A stretch of DNA of 64,000 bases, taken from positions 434,001 to 498,000 of the forward strand of contig NZ_QPMM01000006.1 in NCBI RefSeq assembly GCF_003419895.1. The letters run 5' to 3'. Numbering within the stretch: the first letter of the stretch is position 1; every line of letters begins with the position of its first letter. Positions 43,045-52,400 of the stretch are shown in pieces. The DNA is from Chitinophaga silvatica. Its GTDB lineage: Bacteria > Bacteroidota > Bacteroidia > Chitinophagales > Chitinophagaceae. The notes beneath the pieces were generated by a model, which ran no database searches, was not told where the DNA came from, and saw nothing but the letters and a program-made list of their open reading frames with translations. Made by a program: the position numbers and the translations under genes.

Positions 43045-43479
43045 TTATTTAGTTAAAGAGCGGTCAACAGACCAGCGGCCGGCACCTTTGATTATCAGTG
43101 CTATACAAATACCAATTACAAGCAGGTGATATTCGAATCCTTCACCGGCTTGTGTACCACCCCAGTTCATAAAGAAACCATTAGAGATATGTACACTGGT
43201 GGCAACGAGCATAACAGCTGTAAGCATTAATGCCCAAAGTCGGGTGGTAAATCCCAGGAGGATTAATAATGCGCCAATGCTTTCTGTGAAGATCACGAGG
43301 AATGCAAGAATAGCCGGAGTTCCCTGGGAGGTGAAATATGCCATGGTACCGTTATACCCATGACCACCAAATGCTCCGAAAAGCTTTTGAGCACCGTGCG
43401 GGAAAATTACCAGAGCTACTGTTACCCGTATAATAAAGGATACAAGGTTATTGTCGGTTTGTAATAGTTTCTTAAACAT
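43045..43479 (-). CDS. DoxX-family membrane protein
   Basis: 144 aa with four transmembrane helices: VSFIIRVTVALVIFPHGAQKLFGAFGG (family motif), then TPAILAFLVIFTESIGALLILLGF, MLTAVMLVATSVHISNGF and LLVIGICIALIIKG. DoxX-like proteins are quinone-reacting membrane proteins. It lies between the MarR and YceI genes on the same strand. A perfect palindrome TTGTATATACAA (43503-43514) sits just upstream, matching the palindrome before MarR. Confidence 0.93.
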   Translation of the reverse strand: MFKKLLQTDNNLVSFIIRVTVALVIFPHGAQKLFGAFGGHGYNGTMAYFTSQGTPAILAFLVIFTESIGALLILLGFTTRLWALMLTAVMLVATSVHISNGFFMNWGGTQAGEGFEYHLLVIGICIALIIKGAGRWSVDRSLTK

Positions 43480-43502
43480 AAGGATTGTAGTTTGTACTTT
43501 AA

Positions 43503-43514
43503 TTGTATATACAA
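43503..43514 (-). promoter_or_regulatory. Perfect palindrome TTGTATATACAA, candidate MarR operator before DoxX
   Basis: A 12-bp perfect palindrome 24 bp upstream of the DoxX start. It differs by one base from the core TTGTCTATACAA in the palindrome upstream of the MarR gene (44005-44016). Confidence 0.7.
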
Positions 43515-43531
43515 GAATTGAGGCAAAAAAA

Positions 43532-43984
43532 TTAGTCGCGCAATTTATCCAGCAAAACGTTCAGTTGTTTTGCTTCTTCAGATGTTAATTTATTCGCGAA
43601 TAGCTGATGTTGCTCTTCCATCAAAGGATCGAGCGTCGCTAATAATTCCATTCCTTTATCTGTGATTTCTATCTCTACTTTTCTGCGGTTAGAATCACAT
43701 TGCTCTCTTGTAAGTAATCCCTTCTGGCGAAGTTTTTCCACCAGTCTTGTAGCATTACTCATTTTATCCATCATCCTTTCCTGAATATCCAGCAGATTTA
43801 AAGGACGAGGACGACTTCCTCTCAGTATTCTAAGTACATTGAATTGTTGAGACGACAAATCGAATGGCTTCAGAATCTGCGTTGAATGCATTTCCAGCCA
43901 GCTTCCGCTAAATATAATGTTCAACATGGCACGTTGGTATTCGTCCTTGAACCTGGGTTGTTTTAATTCATCTTCCAGTTTCAT
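43532..43984 (-). CDS. MarR-family transcriptional regulator
   Basis: 150 aa with the MarR winged helix: LSSQQFNVLRILRGSRPRPLNLLDIQERMMDKMSNATRLVEKLRQKGLLTREQCDSNRRKVEIEITDKGMELL at about residues 44-120. A long N-terminal helix (LEDELKQPRFKDEYQRAMLN) and a C-terminal helix give dimerisation. It is the first gene of MarR-DoxX-YceI. Palindromes with the same core lie upstream of its own start and before DoxX, indicating autoregulation and control of the next genes. Confidence 0.93.
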   Translation of the reverse strand: MKLEDELKQPRFKDEYQRAMLNIIFSGSWLEMHSTQILKPFDLSSQQFNVLRILRGSRPRPLNLLDIQERMMDKMSNATRLVEKLRQKGLLTREQCDSNRRKVEIEITDKGMELLATLDPLMEEQHQLFANKLTSEEAKQLNVLLDKLRD

Positions 43985-44001
43985 AATTATTACATCTACT
44001 A

Positions 44002-44019
44002 TTGTTGTCTATACAACAA
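44002..44019 (-). promoter_or_regulatory. Palindrome TTGTTGTCTATACAACAA upstream of the MarR gene
   Basis: TTGTTGT (44002-44008) and ACAACAA (44013-44019) flank CTAT, 18 bp before the MarR start. The core TTGTCTATACAA is 11/12 identical to the palindrome before DoxX. Confidence 0.7.
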
Positions 44020-44195
44020 AGGTATATACATTTTTTGTTTAGGCAAATTTTTTTTGAGGTTTTAGTTTGATGTTTGTATTAAATGATTGATATTGAGGGT
44101 GTTGAAATTAACCTGTTCCGATTTGGCAGAAACAGGCTGAGCAAGGAACTTTAATAATTATCAGAGATAGTGCGCGCTGCTATCTCCTACTACAA

Positions 44196-44936
44196 TCAAC
44201 TGGTCATACCTCCGTCAATGGTTAAGGCGCTACCATTGATATAACTACTTTCCGGTCCGGCTAAAAAGGCTACTAAATCCGCAACATCTTTTACTTTACC
44301 ATAATGTCCAAGTGCAATATGTTGCCGTTGATGATCGGAATACGGCCCATCAGCCGGATTCATATCTGTATCAATTGGTCCTGGTTGCACCAGATTGGTA
44401 GTAATACCTTTTGTTCCGAGGTCTCTGGCCAGGCCTTTGTTAAAGGCGGTAAGAGCAGATTTGCTCATACTATATAATGTACCATTTGCGCTAATAACCC
44501 TATCGGCCATACAGCTTCCTATAGTAATTACTCTTCCTCCGGCCGGCATATTGCGTGTAGCTGCCTGCGTAGCCAAAAATACAGCTCTGGTATTAATAGC
44601 CATAGTTTGTTCGTAATCTTCCAGGGTGTAATCTTCAAATGGCTTCATAACGGCAATACCTGCATTATTGACCAAAATATCTATATGGCCGTATTTTGTG
44701 ATTACACTGTTAATTGCTGCTACTATGGCCGCCGGATCTGCACTATCGGCCTGCCTGGTTTCTACCTGCAAACCTTTTGTCTGCAGATTGGTTTGGAGCT
44801 CCTTCGCTGCATTGGCCCCATTCACATAAGTAAATACAACAGTGGCTCCATCCTGGGCTAATTGATTTACAATAGCGGCGCCCATGCCTCTGCTGCCTCC
44901 GGTTACGAAGGCAATTTTGTTGGTTAATCGTTTCAT
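44196..44936 (-). CDS. SDR-family oxidoreductase
   Basis: 246 aa, classical short-chain dehydrogenase/reductase. The NAD(P)-binding motif is FVTGGSRGMGAAIV (GxxxGxG), and NNAGIAVMKPF follows. Catalytic Ser is in ITIGSCMADR, the Tyr/Lys pair is YSMSKSALTAF, and the C-terminal end has YINGSALTIDGGMTS. Likely NADPH-preferring owing to SRG in the first motif. The substrate is unknown. It is a single gene whose -7-like box TAGCTTTG lies 22 bp upstream. Confidence 0.95.
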   Translation of the reverse strand: MKRLTNKIAFVTGGSRGMGAAIVNQLAQDGATVVFTYVNGANAAKELQTNLQTKGLQVETRQADSADPAAIVAAINSVITKYGHIDILVNNAGIAVMKPFEDYTLEDYEQTMAINTRAVFLATQAATRNMPAGGRVITIGSCMADRVISANGTLYSMSKSALTAFNKGLARDLGTKGITTNLVQPGPIDTDMNPADGPYSDHQRQHIALGHYGKVKDVADLVAFLAGPESSYINGSALTIDGGMTS

Positions 44937-44957
44937 TAAATAACTGTTTTATGCCAG

Positions 44958-44965
44958 CAAAGCTA
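44958..44965 (-). promoter_or_regulatory. Putative -7 box of the SDR gene
   Basis: On the minus strand the sequence reads TAGCTTTG, a match to TAnnTTTG, 22 bp before the SDR start codon. No -33 TTG at ideal spacing was found. Confidence 0.4.
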
Positions 44966-45034
44966 CGCTGCTGGCTTGATTAGGAGAAGAGTGGCTGTAA
45001 TTGTTAATTACTAACCAAAATGTAAGTGGCCCGT

Positions 45035-45544
45035 TTAAAGGTAATTTTCGCGAAGGACGTTTAGATGATGAATTTGGTGGCCAACTATCATAAAACCTAA
45101 TGTTAAAACAGATACTTCATACTTCCAACTGATACCAATTTTTAGTAAGGCTTCGTTGGTGAAACTATTAAACAAATAAATTGAAGCAGTACGCAATGCT
45201 ATATATTCCTCAATAAGATCTTTTACTGTTCTGTGTTTGGTGCTTGTATTGCTGGCATACGCCTCCTGGTCCATCGCCGGAACCCTCTGCTGATCATTTC
45301 TCGCAAATACCAGAGCCCTGTATGCAAATACCCGCTCCGTATCTATCATATGCTGCAATACATCCTTTACCGTCCATTTCCCTGGTGCATATGCATATTC
45401 TCCCTTTGCCTCCAATGTATCAATATCCAATGCCCGCAACATTTCCAATGAATCGTTTAATGCAACTGGCAAGTCTACATCCGCAACCAAACTGATATAT
45501 CTTTTGAAATACTGGGGATCAGGGGTAATAGCATCCTTTTTCAT
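45035..45544 (-). CDS. DinB-family protein
   Basis: 169 aa from the ATG at 45544; an in-frame start at 45574 is possible but adds only a non-conserved tail. It has the DinB helical fold with metal-binding histidines in DVLQHMIDTERVFAYRALVFAR and IVGHQIHHLNVLRENY. The latter QIHHL carries the usual His pair. DinB/YfiT relatives act as metal-dependent S-transferases or hydrolases on bacillithiol-like thiols; here the substrate is unknown. It is monocistronic, divergent from the GH78-like gene. Confidence 0.9.
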   Translation of the reverse strand: MKKDAITPDPQYFKRYISLVADVDLPVALNDSLEMLRALDIDTLEAKGEYAYAPGKWTVKDVLQHMIDTERVFAYRALVFARNDQQRVPAMDQEAYASNTSTKHRTVKDLIEEYIALRTASIYLFNSFTNEALLKIGISWKYEVSVLTLGFMIVGHQIHHLNVLRENYL

Positions 45545-45611
45545 GCATGATAAATTTGGATGGTGAATATACAAGAAATGTTATCAATTTTCATCTTATA
45601 GATATATTTAA

Positions 45612-45619
45612 TATATTTG
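45612..45619 (+). promoter_or_regulatory. Putative -7 box of the GH78-like gene
   Basis: TATATTTG matches TAnnTTTG and lies 25 nt before the ATG at 45645. No clear -33 TTG at 19-21 nt upstream. Confidence 0.4.
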
Positions 45620-45644
45620 TCTTGTCCTACAACCACCATATACT

Positions 45645-47879
45645 ATGAACTACTGGCAACGATGCAAGTTATTACTTGCCTTGATTGGCATATCTTCCTC
45701 GCTTTATGCGCAGAATTCCGATCTGTCTCCAGCAAACTGGAACGCTCAATGGGTAACTATGAGCAGCACCCAATCTGCCGATTATGGGGTATACCTTTTC
45801 AGAAAACAATTCGATCTCACCAACTATTCCGGACCTTTCATTATCCATTGTACCGCCGATAATCATTACCGGCTTTATGTAAATGGAAAACTAGCCGGTA
45901 TGGGTCCTGCAAGATTTGATTTGTCTAACTGGTATTACGAAACTATCGATATTGGCCCCCTGCTCAAATATGGATCAAATACCCTGGCAGTGGAGGTGCT
46001 GTATTATGGACCCTATAAACCAAGAGCCCAGTTTACCAAAGCAATGGGATTGCTGGTTCAGGGGCATACAGATAAAGAAGCCGCAATTATTAATACAGGC
46101 TCCACTCCCTGGAAAGTAACTACAAATGAAGGGATTGATGTATGGCCGGTGAAATCATCAGCTTTCTACGGCGCTTTTCCTGGTGATAGCATCACCGCCC
46201 AGTTTCACCCCTGGGGCTGGGAACAGGCTTCCTATAAAGATACGGATTGGGAAATAGCCACACCTACCGCCAGTATCGCTTTGCAAGGCAAATCTGCATT
46301 GGATTGGCGATTACTTACTCCCCGAACCATAAATCCGTTGACACTTGAAAAACAACGGTTTATTGGTGTAAAAGATGCTCATAACCTGGAAATAGGAAAA
46401 TCATTTCTTGCAGGTGTGGAGCCTCTGAATATACCGGCCAAACAAAAAGTAAGTTTATTGTTTGATGCAGGCTATCAAACCACAGGGCTGCCAGAACTAC
46501 AGCTGAGTGGTGGATTGGATGCGGATATCAACATTACTTATATTCCTGAATACTCCGGTGGTACAAAGCTGCAGGATCATATTAGCCCGGATGGGGCAGC
46601 CCGAAGAACTTTTCAACCAAGTGGATACAGAACTTTCAGATACATAAGACTGGATATCGCTACAAGTAAGTCTCCGCTCACACTGATAGATTACACCAAT
46701 AACTACCTCCAACAACAGCTGACAGATAAATCGGCTTTTACTGCTTCTGCAACTCTGGATACCTTGTGGAAAGTCGCTAAACAAATTGCTTTTACAGGAG
46801 CTCAGGATTTTCTGATTGAAGATGCCTACAACGAGCAATTACAATATATTCAGGGAGCCAGAATACACGGACTCGCAATTGCCGCAATTACAGGGGATCT
46901 GCAATTATTGAAACAGGCAATCTGGCAGGCAGCTCAATCTCGTATTCCTGAAGGCTTAATCCGGGATCGTTATCCGGCAGACGATAGAATTATTTCTGTG
47001 TCTTCTTCCCTTCAATGGATTGGCTCTATTCAGGATTATTTAATGCTGAAAAATGATAAGGTTTTTGCCAAACAATTATATCCGGGCGTTAAACAATTAT
47101 TGAATTGGTTTGAAGAAAATCAGGACCCTCAGACAGGCCTGGCTACTGCTAATATGCCATACAGAAATGATGTGCCGGTGGCTAAACTTACTTATCAATA
47201 TATTTATGCTCTTCGGCAGGCAGCTCAGATTGCCGGTTATTGTGATGCTCCGGTTGATTCATTATCCTATTCTAAAACTGCAGATAAATTAAGAGAGCAA
47301 TTGTATCAGCAATGCTATGACCAAAGTAAATCCCTCTTTGCCGATGCTCCAGGAAAATCTTCTTTTAGCCGGTCTACGACCGCTTTAGCTGTATTAGGTC
47401 AGGCAGTTCCTCCCAAGCAGGTTAAAAATGTGATGCAGCGGGTGTTGAACGAAAAGGCTGGCAGCAACGAAACTTTCTGGGAGAAGTATTTCATTTTTAA
47501 GGCTATGCAGGAAAGTGGAGTTACTGATGAATATGCTGAAGAGTTGAGATTGTTTTTGGCAATGTATGAACAAAAGCTTCCGGCATTTTATAAATCCTCC
47601 GTTGCCCTGGCCAATCTTTATCTTTTAGGGATTACGGCAGGGATTCAATCAACTTCCTATGGCTTTAAAACTGTGCTGATAGCTCCCGATCCGGGAAAAC
47701 AGCCACAGGTAAAAGCTACTATGGCACATCCCGATGGTGGTACTATTTCGGTAGATCTTCAATTCACTAATAACCGGGTTAAAGGGAAGGTTAGCTTGCC
47801 TTTTGGGGTAACTGGTAAATTCCGTTGGAGAGGCAAAGATATCACCTTGCATGGCGGGCCACAGGAGGTATCGTTGTAG
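45645..47879 (+). CDS. GH78-like alpha-L-rhamnosidase family protein (secreted)
   Basis: 744 aa. It has a signal peptide (LLALIGISSSLYAQN). Residues about 25-180 are an N-terminal beta-sandwich (WNAQWVT, LYVNGKLAGMGPARFDLSNW). Residues about 370-650 form the alpha/alpha-barrel of GH78-type enzymes: DFLIEDAYNEQLQYIQGARIHGLA corresponds to the family's catalytic-site helix, where many members have D/C-P-Y-YEQLQYIGDTR. A C-terminal strand domain (about 670-744) ends the protein. Such enzymes release L-rhamnose from plant or surface glycans. It lies upstream of a SusC/SusD locus, consistent with glycan use. Confidence 0.85.
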   Translation: MNYWQRCKLLLALIGISSSLYAQNSDLSPANWNAQWVTMSSTQSADYGVYLFRKQFDLTNYSGPFIIHCTADNHYRLYVNGKLAGMGPARFDLSNWYYETIDIGPLLKYGSNTLAVEVLYYGPYKPRAQFTKAMGLLVQGHTDKEAAIINTGSTPWKVTTNEGIDVWPVKSSAFYGAFPGDSITAQFHPWGWEQASYKDTDWEIATPTASIALQGKSALDWRLLTPRTINPLTLEKQRFIGVKDAHNLEIGKSFLAGVEPLNIPAKQKVSLLFDAGYQTTGLPELQLSGGLDADINITYIPEYSGGTKLQDHISPDGAARRTFQPSGYRTFRYIRLDIATSKSPLTLIDYTNNYLQQQLTDKSAFTASATLDTLWKVAKQIAFTGAQDFLIEDAYNEQLQYIQGARIHGLAIAAITGDLQLLKQAIWQAAQSRIPEGLIRDRYPADDRIISVSSSLQWIGSIQDYLMLKNDKVFAKQLYPGVKQLLNWFEENQDPQTGLATANMPYRNDVPVAKLTYQYIYALRQAAQIAGYCDAPVDSLSYSKTADKLREQLYQQCYDQSKSLFADAPGKSSFSRSTTALAVLGQAVPPKQVKNVMQRVLNEKAGSNETFWEKYFIFKAMQESGVTDEYAEELRLFLAMYEQKLPAFYKSSVALANLYLLGITAGIQSTSYGFKTVLIAPDPGKQPQVKATMAHPDGGTISVDLQFTNNRVKGKVSLPFGVTGKFRWRGKDITLHGGPQEVSL

Positions 47880-48105
47880 CTCGCTGGCTCGCTGTTTCTC
47901 GCAGAGAAGCAAAAGATTAATATTAAGAGGCAAAGGATTTTTTAAGACAATAAAGATTGAAGCGAATGTATTTAAGGACTACAGTTAAGTTCCAGTAATA
48001 ATTGGAAACCAGCCAGCAGTTCTTAAAAAACATTCGCTTCAATTCTTATGCTGCTTAATATTAATCTCTGCTTCTCTGCGAGAAACAAAAACGAGCAACG
48101 CGAGT
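47880..48105. repeat. Long imperfect inverted repeat filling the gap between two convergent genes
   Basis: Arms at about 47880-47980 and 48019-48104 are complementary over most of their length. Matching blocks include GTTTCTCGCAGAGAAGC (47894-47910) against GCTTCTCTGCGAGAAAC (48070-48086), ATTAATATTAAG against CTTAATATTAAT, and TTGAAGCGAATGT against ACATTCGCTTCAA. The central 38 bp are unique. The whole sits between the stop codons of the GH78-like and TMEM220 genes. The CTCTGCGAGAAAC string resembles dispersed intergenic repeats seen in many Bacteroidota, so this may be a MITE or REP-like element; as RNA it would form a stem of over 80 bp. Confidence 0.85.
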
Positions 48106-48483
48106 TTATGCTTTTAATTTACGTTTACCTACGAAGTAGTTGATTGCTAATACCCCAATACAAATAAACAAGCCGAAAAACTCTCTTGTTTCTTCAATCC
48201 AGGGTTTAGTAGCCTTCATTGTTTCTGCAAGATTCTCTGCATTATGTTGTGTGATCCAGTCAATTACTCCATTTTGATCTACCAGTTTATAGGATGCATA
48301 AACAAGATATACAGCTATTCCCAGCAAGTAGGCTTTAAAATAGAATTTGCCGGCAGCAGCATATCCGCAAAGCACAGCTGAATAAAGATAAATAGGCACC
48401 CAAACATATGGATCCGGATCATTGTATTGTAAGCCTGCAAACAAAACAAATAGAAAGCAAAAGACGATATTAAATACTTTCAT
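48106..48483 (-). CDS. TMEM220-family membrane protein
   Basis: 125 aa with four transmembrane helices. The N-terminus has the family signature FNIVFCFLFVLFAGLQYNDPDPYVWVPIYLYSAVLCG, and a C-terminal REFFGLFICIGVLAINYF. The Tmem220 family has no known function. The stop is reached directly after the inverted-repeat element. Confidence 0.9.
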   Translation of the reverse strand: MKVFNIVFCFLFVLFAGLQYNDPDPYVWVPIYLYSAVLCGYAAAGKFYFKAYLLGIAVYLVYASYKLVDQNGVIDWITQHNAENLAETMKATKPWIEETREFFGLFICIGVLAINYFVGKRKLKA

Positions 48484-49473
48484 GTCGAAAAATTAAGGAC
48501 TTAAACATACATAAAAGAATTTCAAAAGTTCAATGAAATAGTGATTAACGGTTGTACTATTTGTCCGTTTTCTGATATTTTTTTATCCCTTGAGTGTGGA
48601 ATAGTGGTATGACAGCATGTAAATTTGTCATTTTTAAAAAAATTGTTAATGTCTTGCTTGTATGACCTGAAATAATGTTCTAAATTAGTTATATCAAAAT
48701 TCCACGTGAGAACCAAAATCTGAAATTGAGTTTTTTTGTTTGTTTGCCAGACTATGTTTCTCACTATTTTTTATTTAAATCCATATCAATAACTTTTAAA
48801 CCAAACCCTCATGGAGTAAGGATTTAAAGTGTTTGTTAGACTTTTATACTAATCACTTGACTTAAATGTTTGACCAAACACAAATTTTTTATGTAACTCA
48901 TTAGCAATTTCAAAGGAGCATTAGAATAGAAAGAACACAATCTCAAAATGACTAAAACTGAACCTAAGTTGCCGACTGAAACCTCGTCATTTTTTTTACG
49001 CTAAGGAGTAATACATAAATTTTTTTTTCAATTACTAAATACCCGCTGCTAACTGCGCTCAGCGCTTGCTGGGAGAAGTATGCGCATTACGCACTGGTAA
49101 TCATTTGTGTTGTTAACTCGCTGAAATAATTTCTCAGCGGGATAGGGAGGTGTATGCACTTTTGAGATGGATCTGTCTTTTGCTTTTATATAGTTAGGAC
49201 ACCTTATTTTATAAATAGTTATTGATTAGCGAAGTAGAATTTTATCATACTTAATATCTGACGATGATTAGAACTATACTCAAAGAATAAACGAGTAGCA
49301 TTTTACCAATTTAATTCACATACAGTATAACTGTATTCAAATACTTGACTTGCTAAAAAGCATTGATTTTAGCGGGATCAGGACACGTATGCAATGTAGT
49401 CACCTATTTGAAATCAATATGGTAGCTACTTATTTTCTAACAATTTTCTTAAAACGTTACCCTTATTCACGTT
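48484..49473. other. 990-bp region upstream of SusC with a structured element
   Basis: No convincing ORF: an 80-codon frame on the minus strand (48522-48764) has no family match or clear ribosome context. The 49041-49142 element has nested hairpins. The last 330 bp should hold the SusC promoter, but no perfect TAnnTTTG box was seen there. Confidence 0.5.
49041..49142 (+). ncRNA. Candidate structured RNA element upstream of SusC
   Basis: The outer stem CCCGCTG (49042-49048) / CAGCGGG (49135-49141) encloses a hairpin GCGCTCAGCGC, a hairpin TGCGCATTACGCA, and the segment CGCTGA - 9 nt - TCAGCG (49119-49139). The last hairpin shares bases with the outer stem, so the two pairings exclude each other, as in switching RNAs. 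About 330 nt upstream of the SusC start. The function is unknown and it could also be a repeat-element remnant. Confidence 0.4.
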
Positions 49474-52400
49474 ATGAAGAAGTATTTTAATCGCGCATTG
49501 GCCGCACTATTCGGTCTCTTACTGCTACTTGCCCATAGTAGCGTGTTTGCGCAAGCTAATGTTTCGGGAAAGGTGTCTGATAAAGCATCAGGCAACCCAC
49601 TCCCAGGAGTGTCTGTATCTATTAAAGGTACAAATAGAGGCACTGCCACCGATCCTAACGGTAACTTCTCCCTGGATGTAAAATCAGGAGCTACTCTCGT
49701 ATTCTCATTCGTAGGATACGATCCTAAAGAAGTAGTTGTAAAGCCAGGTGTACTCAATGTCCAACTCAGTGAAAAAATCGGTTCTCTCGAAGAAGTAGTT
49801 GTTACTGGTTATGCCAGCCAAAAGAAAAAGGATCTTACTGGTGCCGTGGCTGTTGTAAAGGTTGAAAACATTACCAAACAACCTACCTCGCAAATCGCGA
49901 GTCAATTGCAGGGACAAGTATCCGGTATCACCGTACTTGGTAGCGGGCAACCCGGACAGGAACCTCAGGTGAAGATCCGTGGTGTTAATACCTTCGGTAA
50001 TAATACACCTCTGTACATTGTAGATGGAGTTGCTATCTCAAACCTTGCAGATGTAAACCCTAATGATGTGCAAACCATGCAGGTACTGAAAGATGCTGGT
50101 GCTGCATCTATCTACGGTGCGAGAGCTGCAAACGGAGTTATTATCATCACTACCAAAAGAGGTACTGGTAAAGTAACGGTAAACTACGATACCTACTATG
50201 GCCGCCAGGTTCCTCAGGGTGGTAATGTATGGAATCTGTTAAATCCGCAGGAACAAGCCGATCTGAAATGGATGGCTATTAAAAATTCTCCGGGTAATCC
50301 ATTCAAGGATGCTCAATATGGAAATGGTACGACTCCTGTACTGCCTGATTATATTGCTCCTGAAGGTCTGAAAGAAGGCGATCCTAAGGTGAATCCTAAT
50401 CTGTATTTTGTAAACCCTAATTACAAATCGGCTGGAGACCTGAAAAACTTCTATCGTATTTCCAAAGCAAATAAACAAGGTACCGATTGGTTCCATGAAA
50501 TATTCAAACCCGCTCCTATCACCAGCCATAACCTTTCTGTTGCCGGTGGTGGTGATATCGGAAGCTATTTTTTCTCTTTCTACTACTTCAATCAACAAGG
50601 TACTTTAACAAATACCTATAATAAACGTTATGCCGTTCGTGCTAACACCAGCTTCAATGTAACTGATCATATCAGAGTTGGTGAAAACATGGAATATTCT
50701 ATCATCAGTAACCCTCAAATCGGGATACTCCAGGAAGGTAGCGGTATTGGTATGGCGTTCCGTGAATTAACTATTATTCCGGTATACGATATCATGGGTA
50801 ACTATGCTGGTTCCAGTGGTAAAGACTTAGGTAACGCCCGTAATCCTGTTGCAATTCAGGATCGTTTCGGTCGTACTAAATCCCTGGCCAGTCGTTTACT
50901 CGGTAACGTTTATGCAGAAGCCGACTTCCTGAAAAATTTCACTGTACGCACAAGCTTCGGTGGTGAAATTTATAATCTGGATAATAACAGCTTCACTTTA
51001 CCAGAATATGAAAATGCTGAAAATAACAGCGTCAACTCATTCACTGAAACTACAGGAACCGGTTACGACTGGACCTGGACAAACACACTTACCTATCATA
51101 AAAACTTCTCCCAAAAACATGATCTGAAAGTATTGTTAGGTACTGAAGCATATGATTCTCATTTCCGTACATTAACAGGTACTACAACAGATTATTTCAC
51201 TTTTGATCCTAACTTTACCAATCTTGGAACTGGTACAGGTACTCCTACCAACGGTAGCAGCTTTGGAGATGATGGATTGTTCTCTTTATTTGCCAGAGTC
51301 GATTATTCCTACAAAGACCGCTACCTCCTCGGTGCTTTAATCCGTCGTGATGGTTCCAGCAGGTTCGGTACCGACCAACAGTATGGTAACTTCCCTGCTG
51401 TCAGCGTTGCATGGCGTATGTCACAGGAAGAATTTATGAAACCTATCAGCTGGATCAGTGATCTGAAAGTCCGCGCTGGATACGGTATCATGGGTAACCA
51501 GTTAAACGTAACTCCAAGCAATAAATTTATTGCATATGGATTCGACAGAACCTCTTCTTTCTATGCCATCAACGGAGGAACTTCTACCACCAAAGGATTT
51601 ATTCGTCGTCAGATCGGTAACCCTGGTGCCAAATGGGAAAGTAATATCAACTCAAACATAGGTATCGATGCAACTTTGTTTAAAGGGATATTTGAATTTA
51701 CACTAGACTACTATAACAAAGAAGTTAGAGACCTCCTTTATAACCCTGAATTAGCCGGTGTTTACGGAGCTGCAACCGTTCCATACAGCAACGTTGCAAG
51801 GATGAAGAACAATGGTTGGGATTTCTCGTTTGCAGTGAATAAACAACTCACCAAAGACCTGAAGTTTACTGCCAACGGTGCCTTCACTTCTTATAAAAAC
51901 AAAATTCTGGCGATCTCTGAATCTGCTCCATATTTTGATCTGGAAAATCGTCGTTTTGGTTCTCCTATTATCAGAAATGCTGTGGGCCAGTCGATCAGCG
52001 AATTCTATGGCTACAAAATCATTGGCTTCTGGGATAGCCAGGCTGAAGTAGATGCTGCAAATGCTGCTGCTAAAGCAAAATTCCCGGATCTTAAAGAATA
52101 TCAGGCAGGTGCCGGAATGGGCCGCTTTAAATATGCTGATGTAAATGGTGATGGTAAGGTAGATGCAGATGACCGTACTTATTTAGGTAATCCAAATCCT
52201 AAATTCACTTATGGTCTGAACCTGGGCTTAACATACAAACGTTTCGATTTCAGTGTATTCTTTTATGGTGTTCAGGGTAATAAAATCTGGAACCAGGTTA
52301 GATGGTGGACAGATTTTTATCCATCTTTCGTAAGTGCCAAGAGCAAAACCGCTCTATACGATTCATGGACTCCGGATCATAAAAATGCAACAGCTCCAAT

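Noticed and set aside
48522..48764. 80-codon minus-strand frame upstream of SusC
   Set aside because: Low-complexity, no family match, no start context, and it overlaps an AT-rich leader region.
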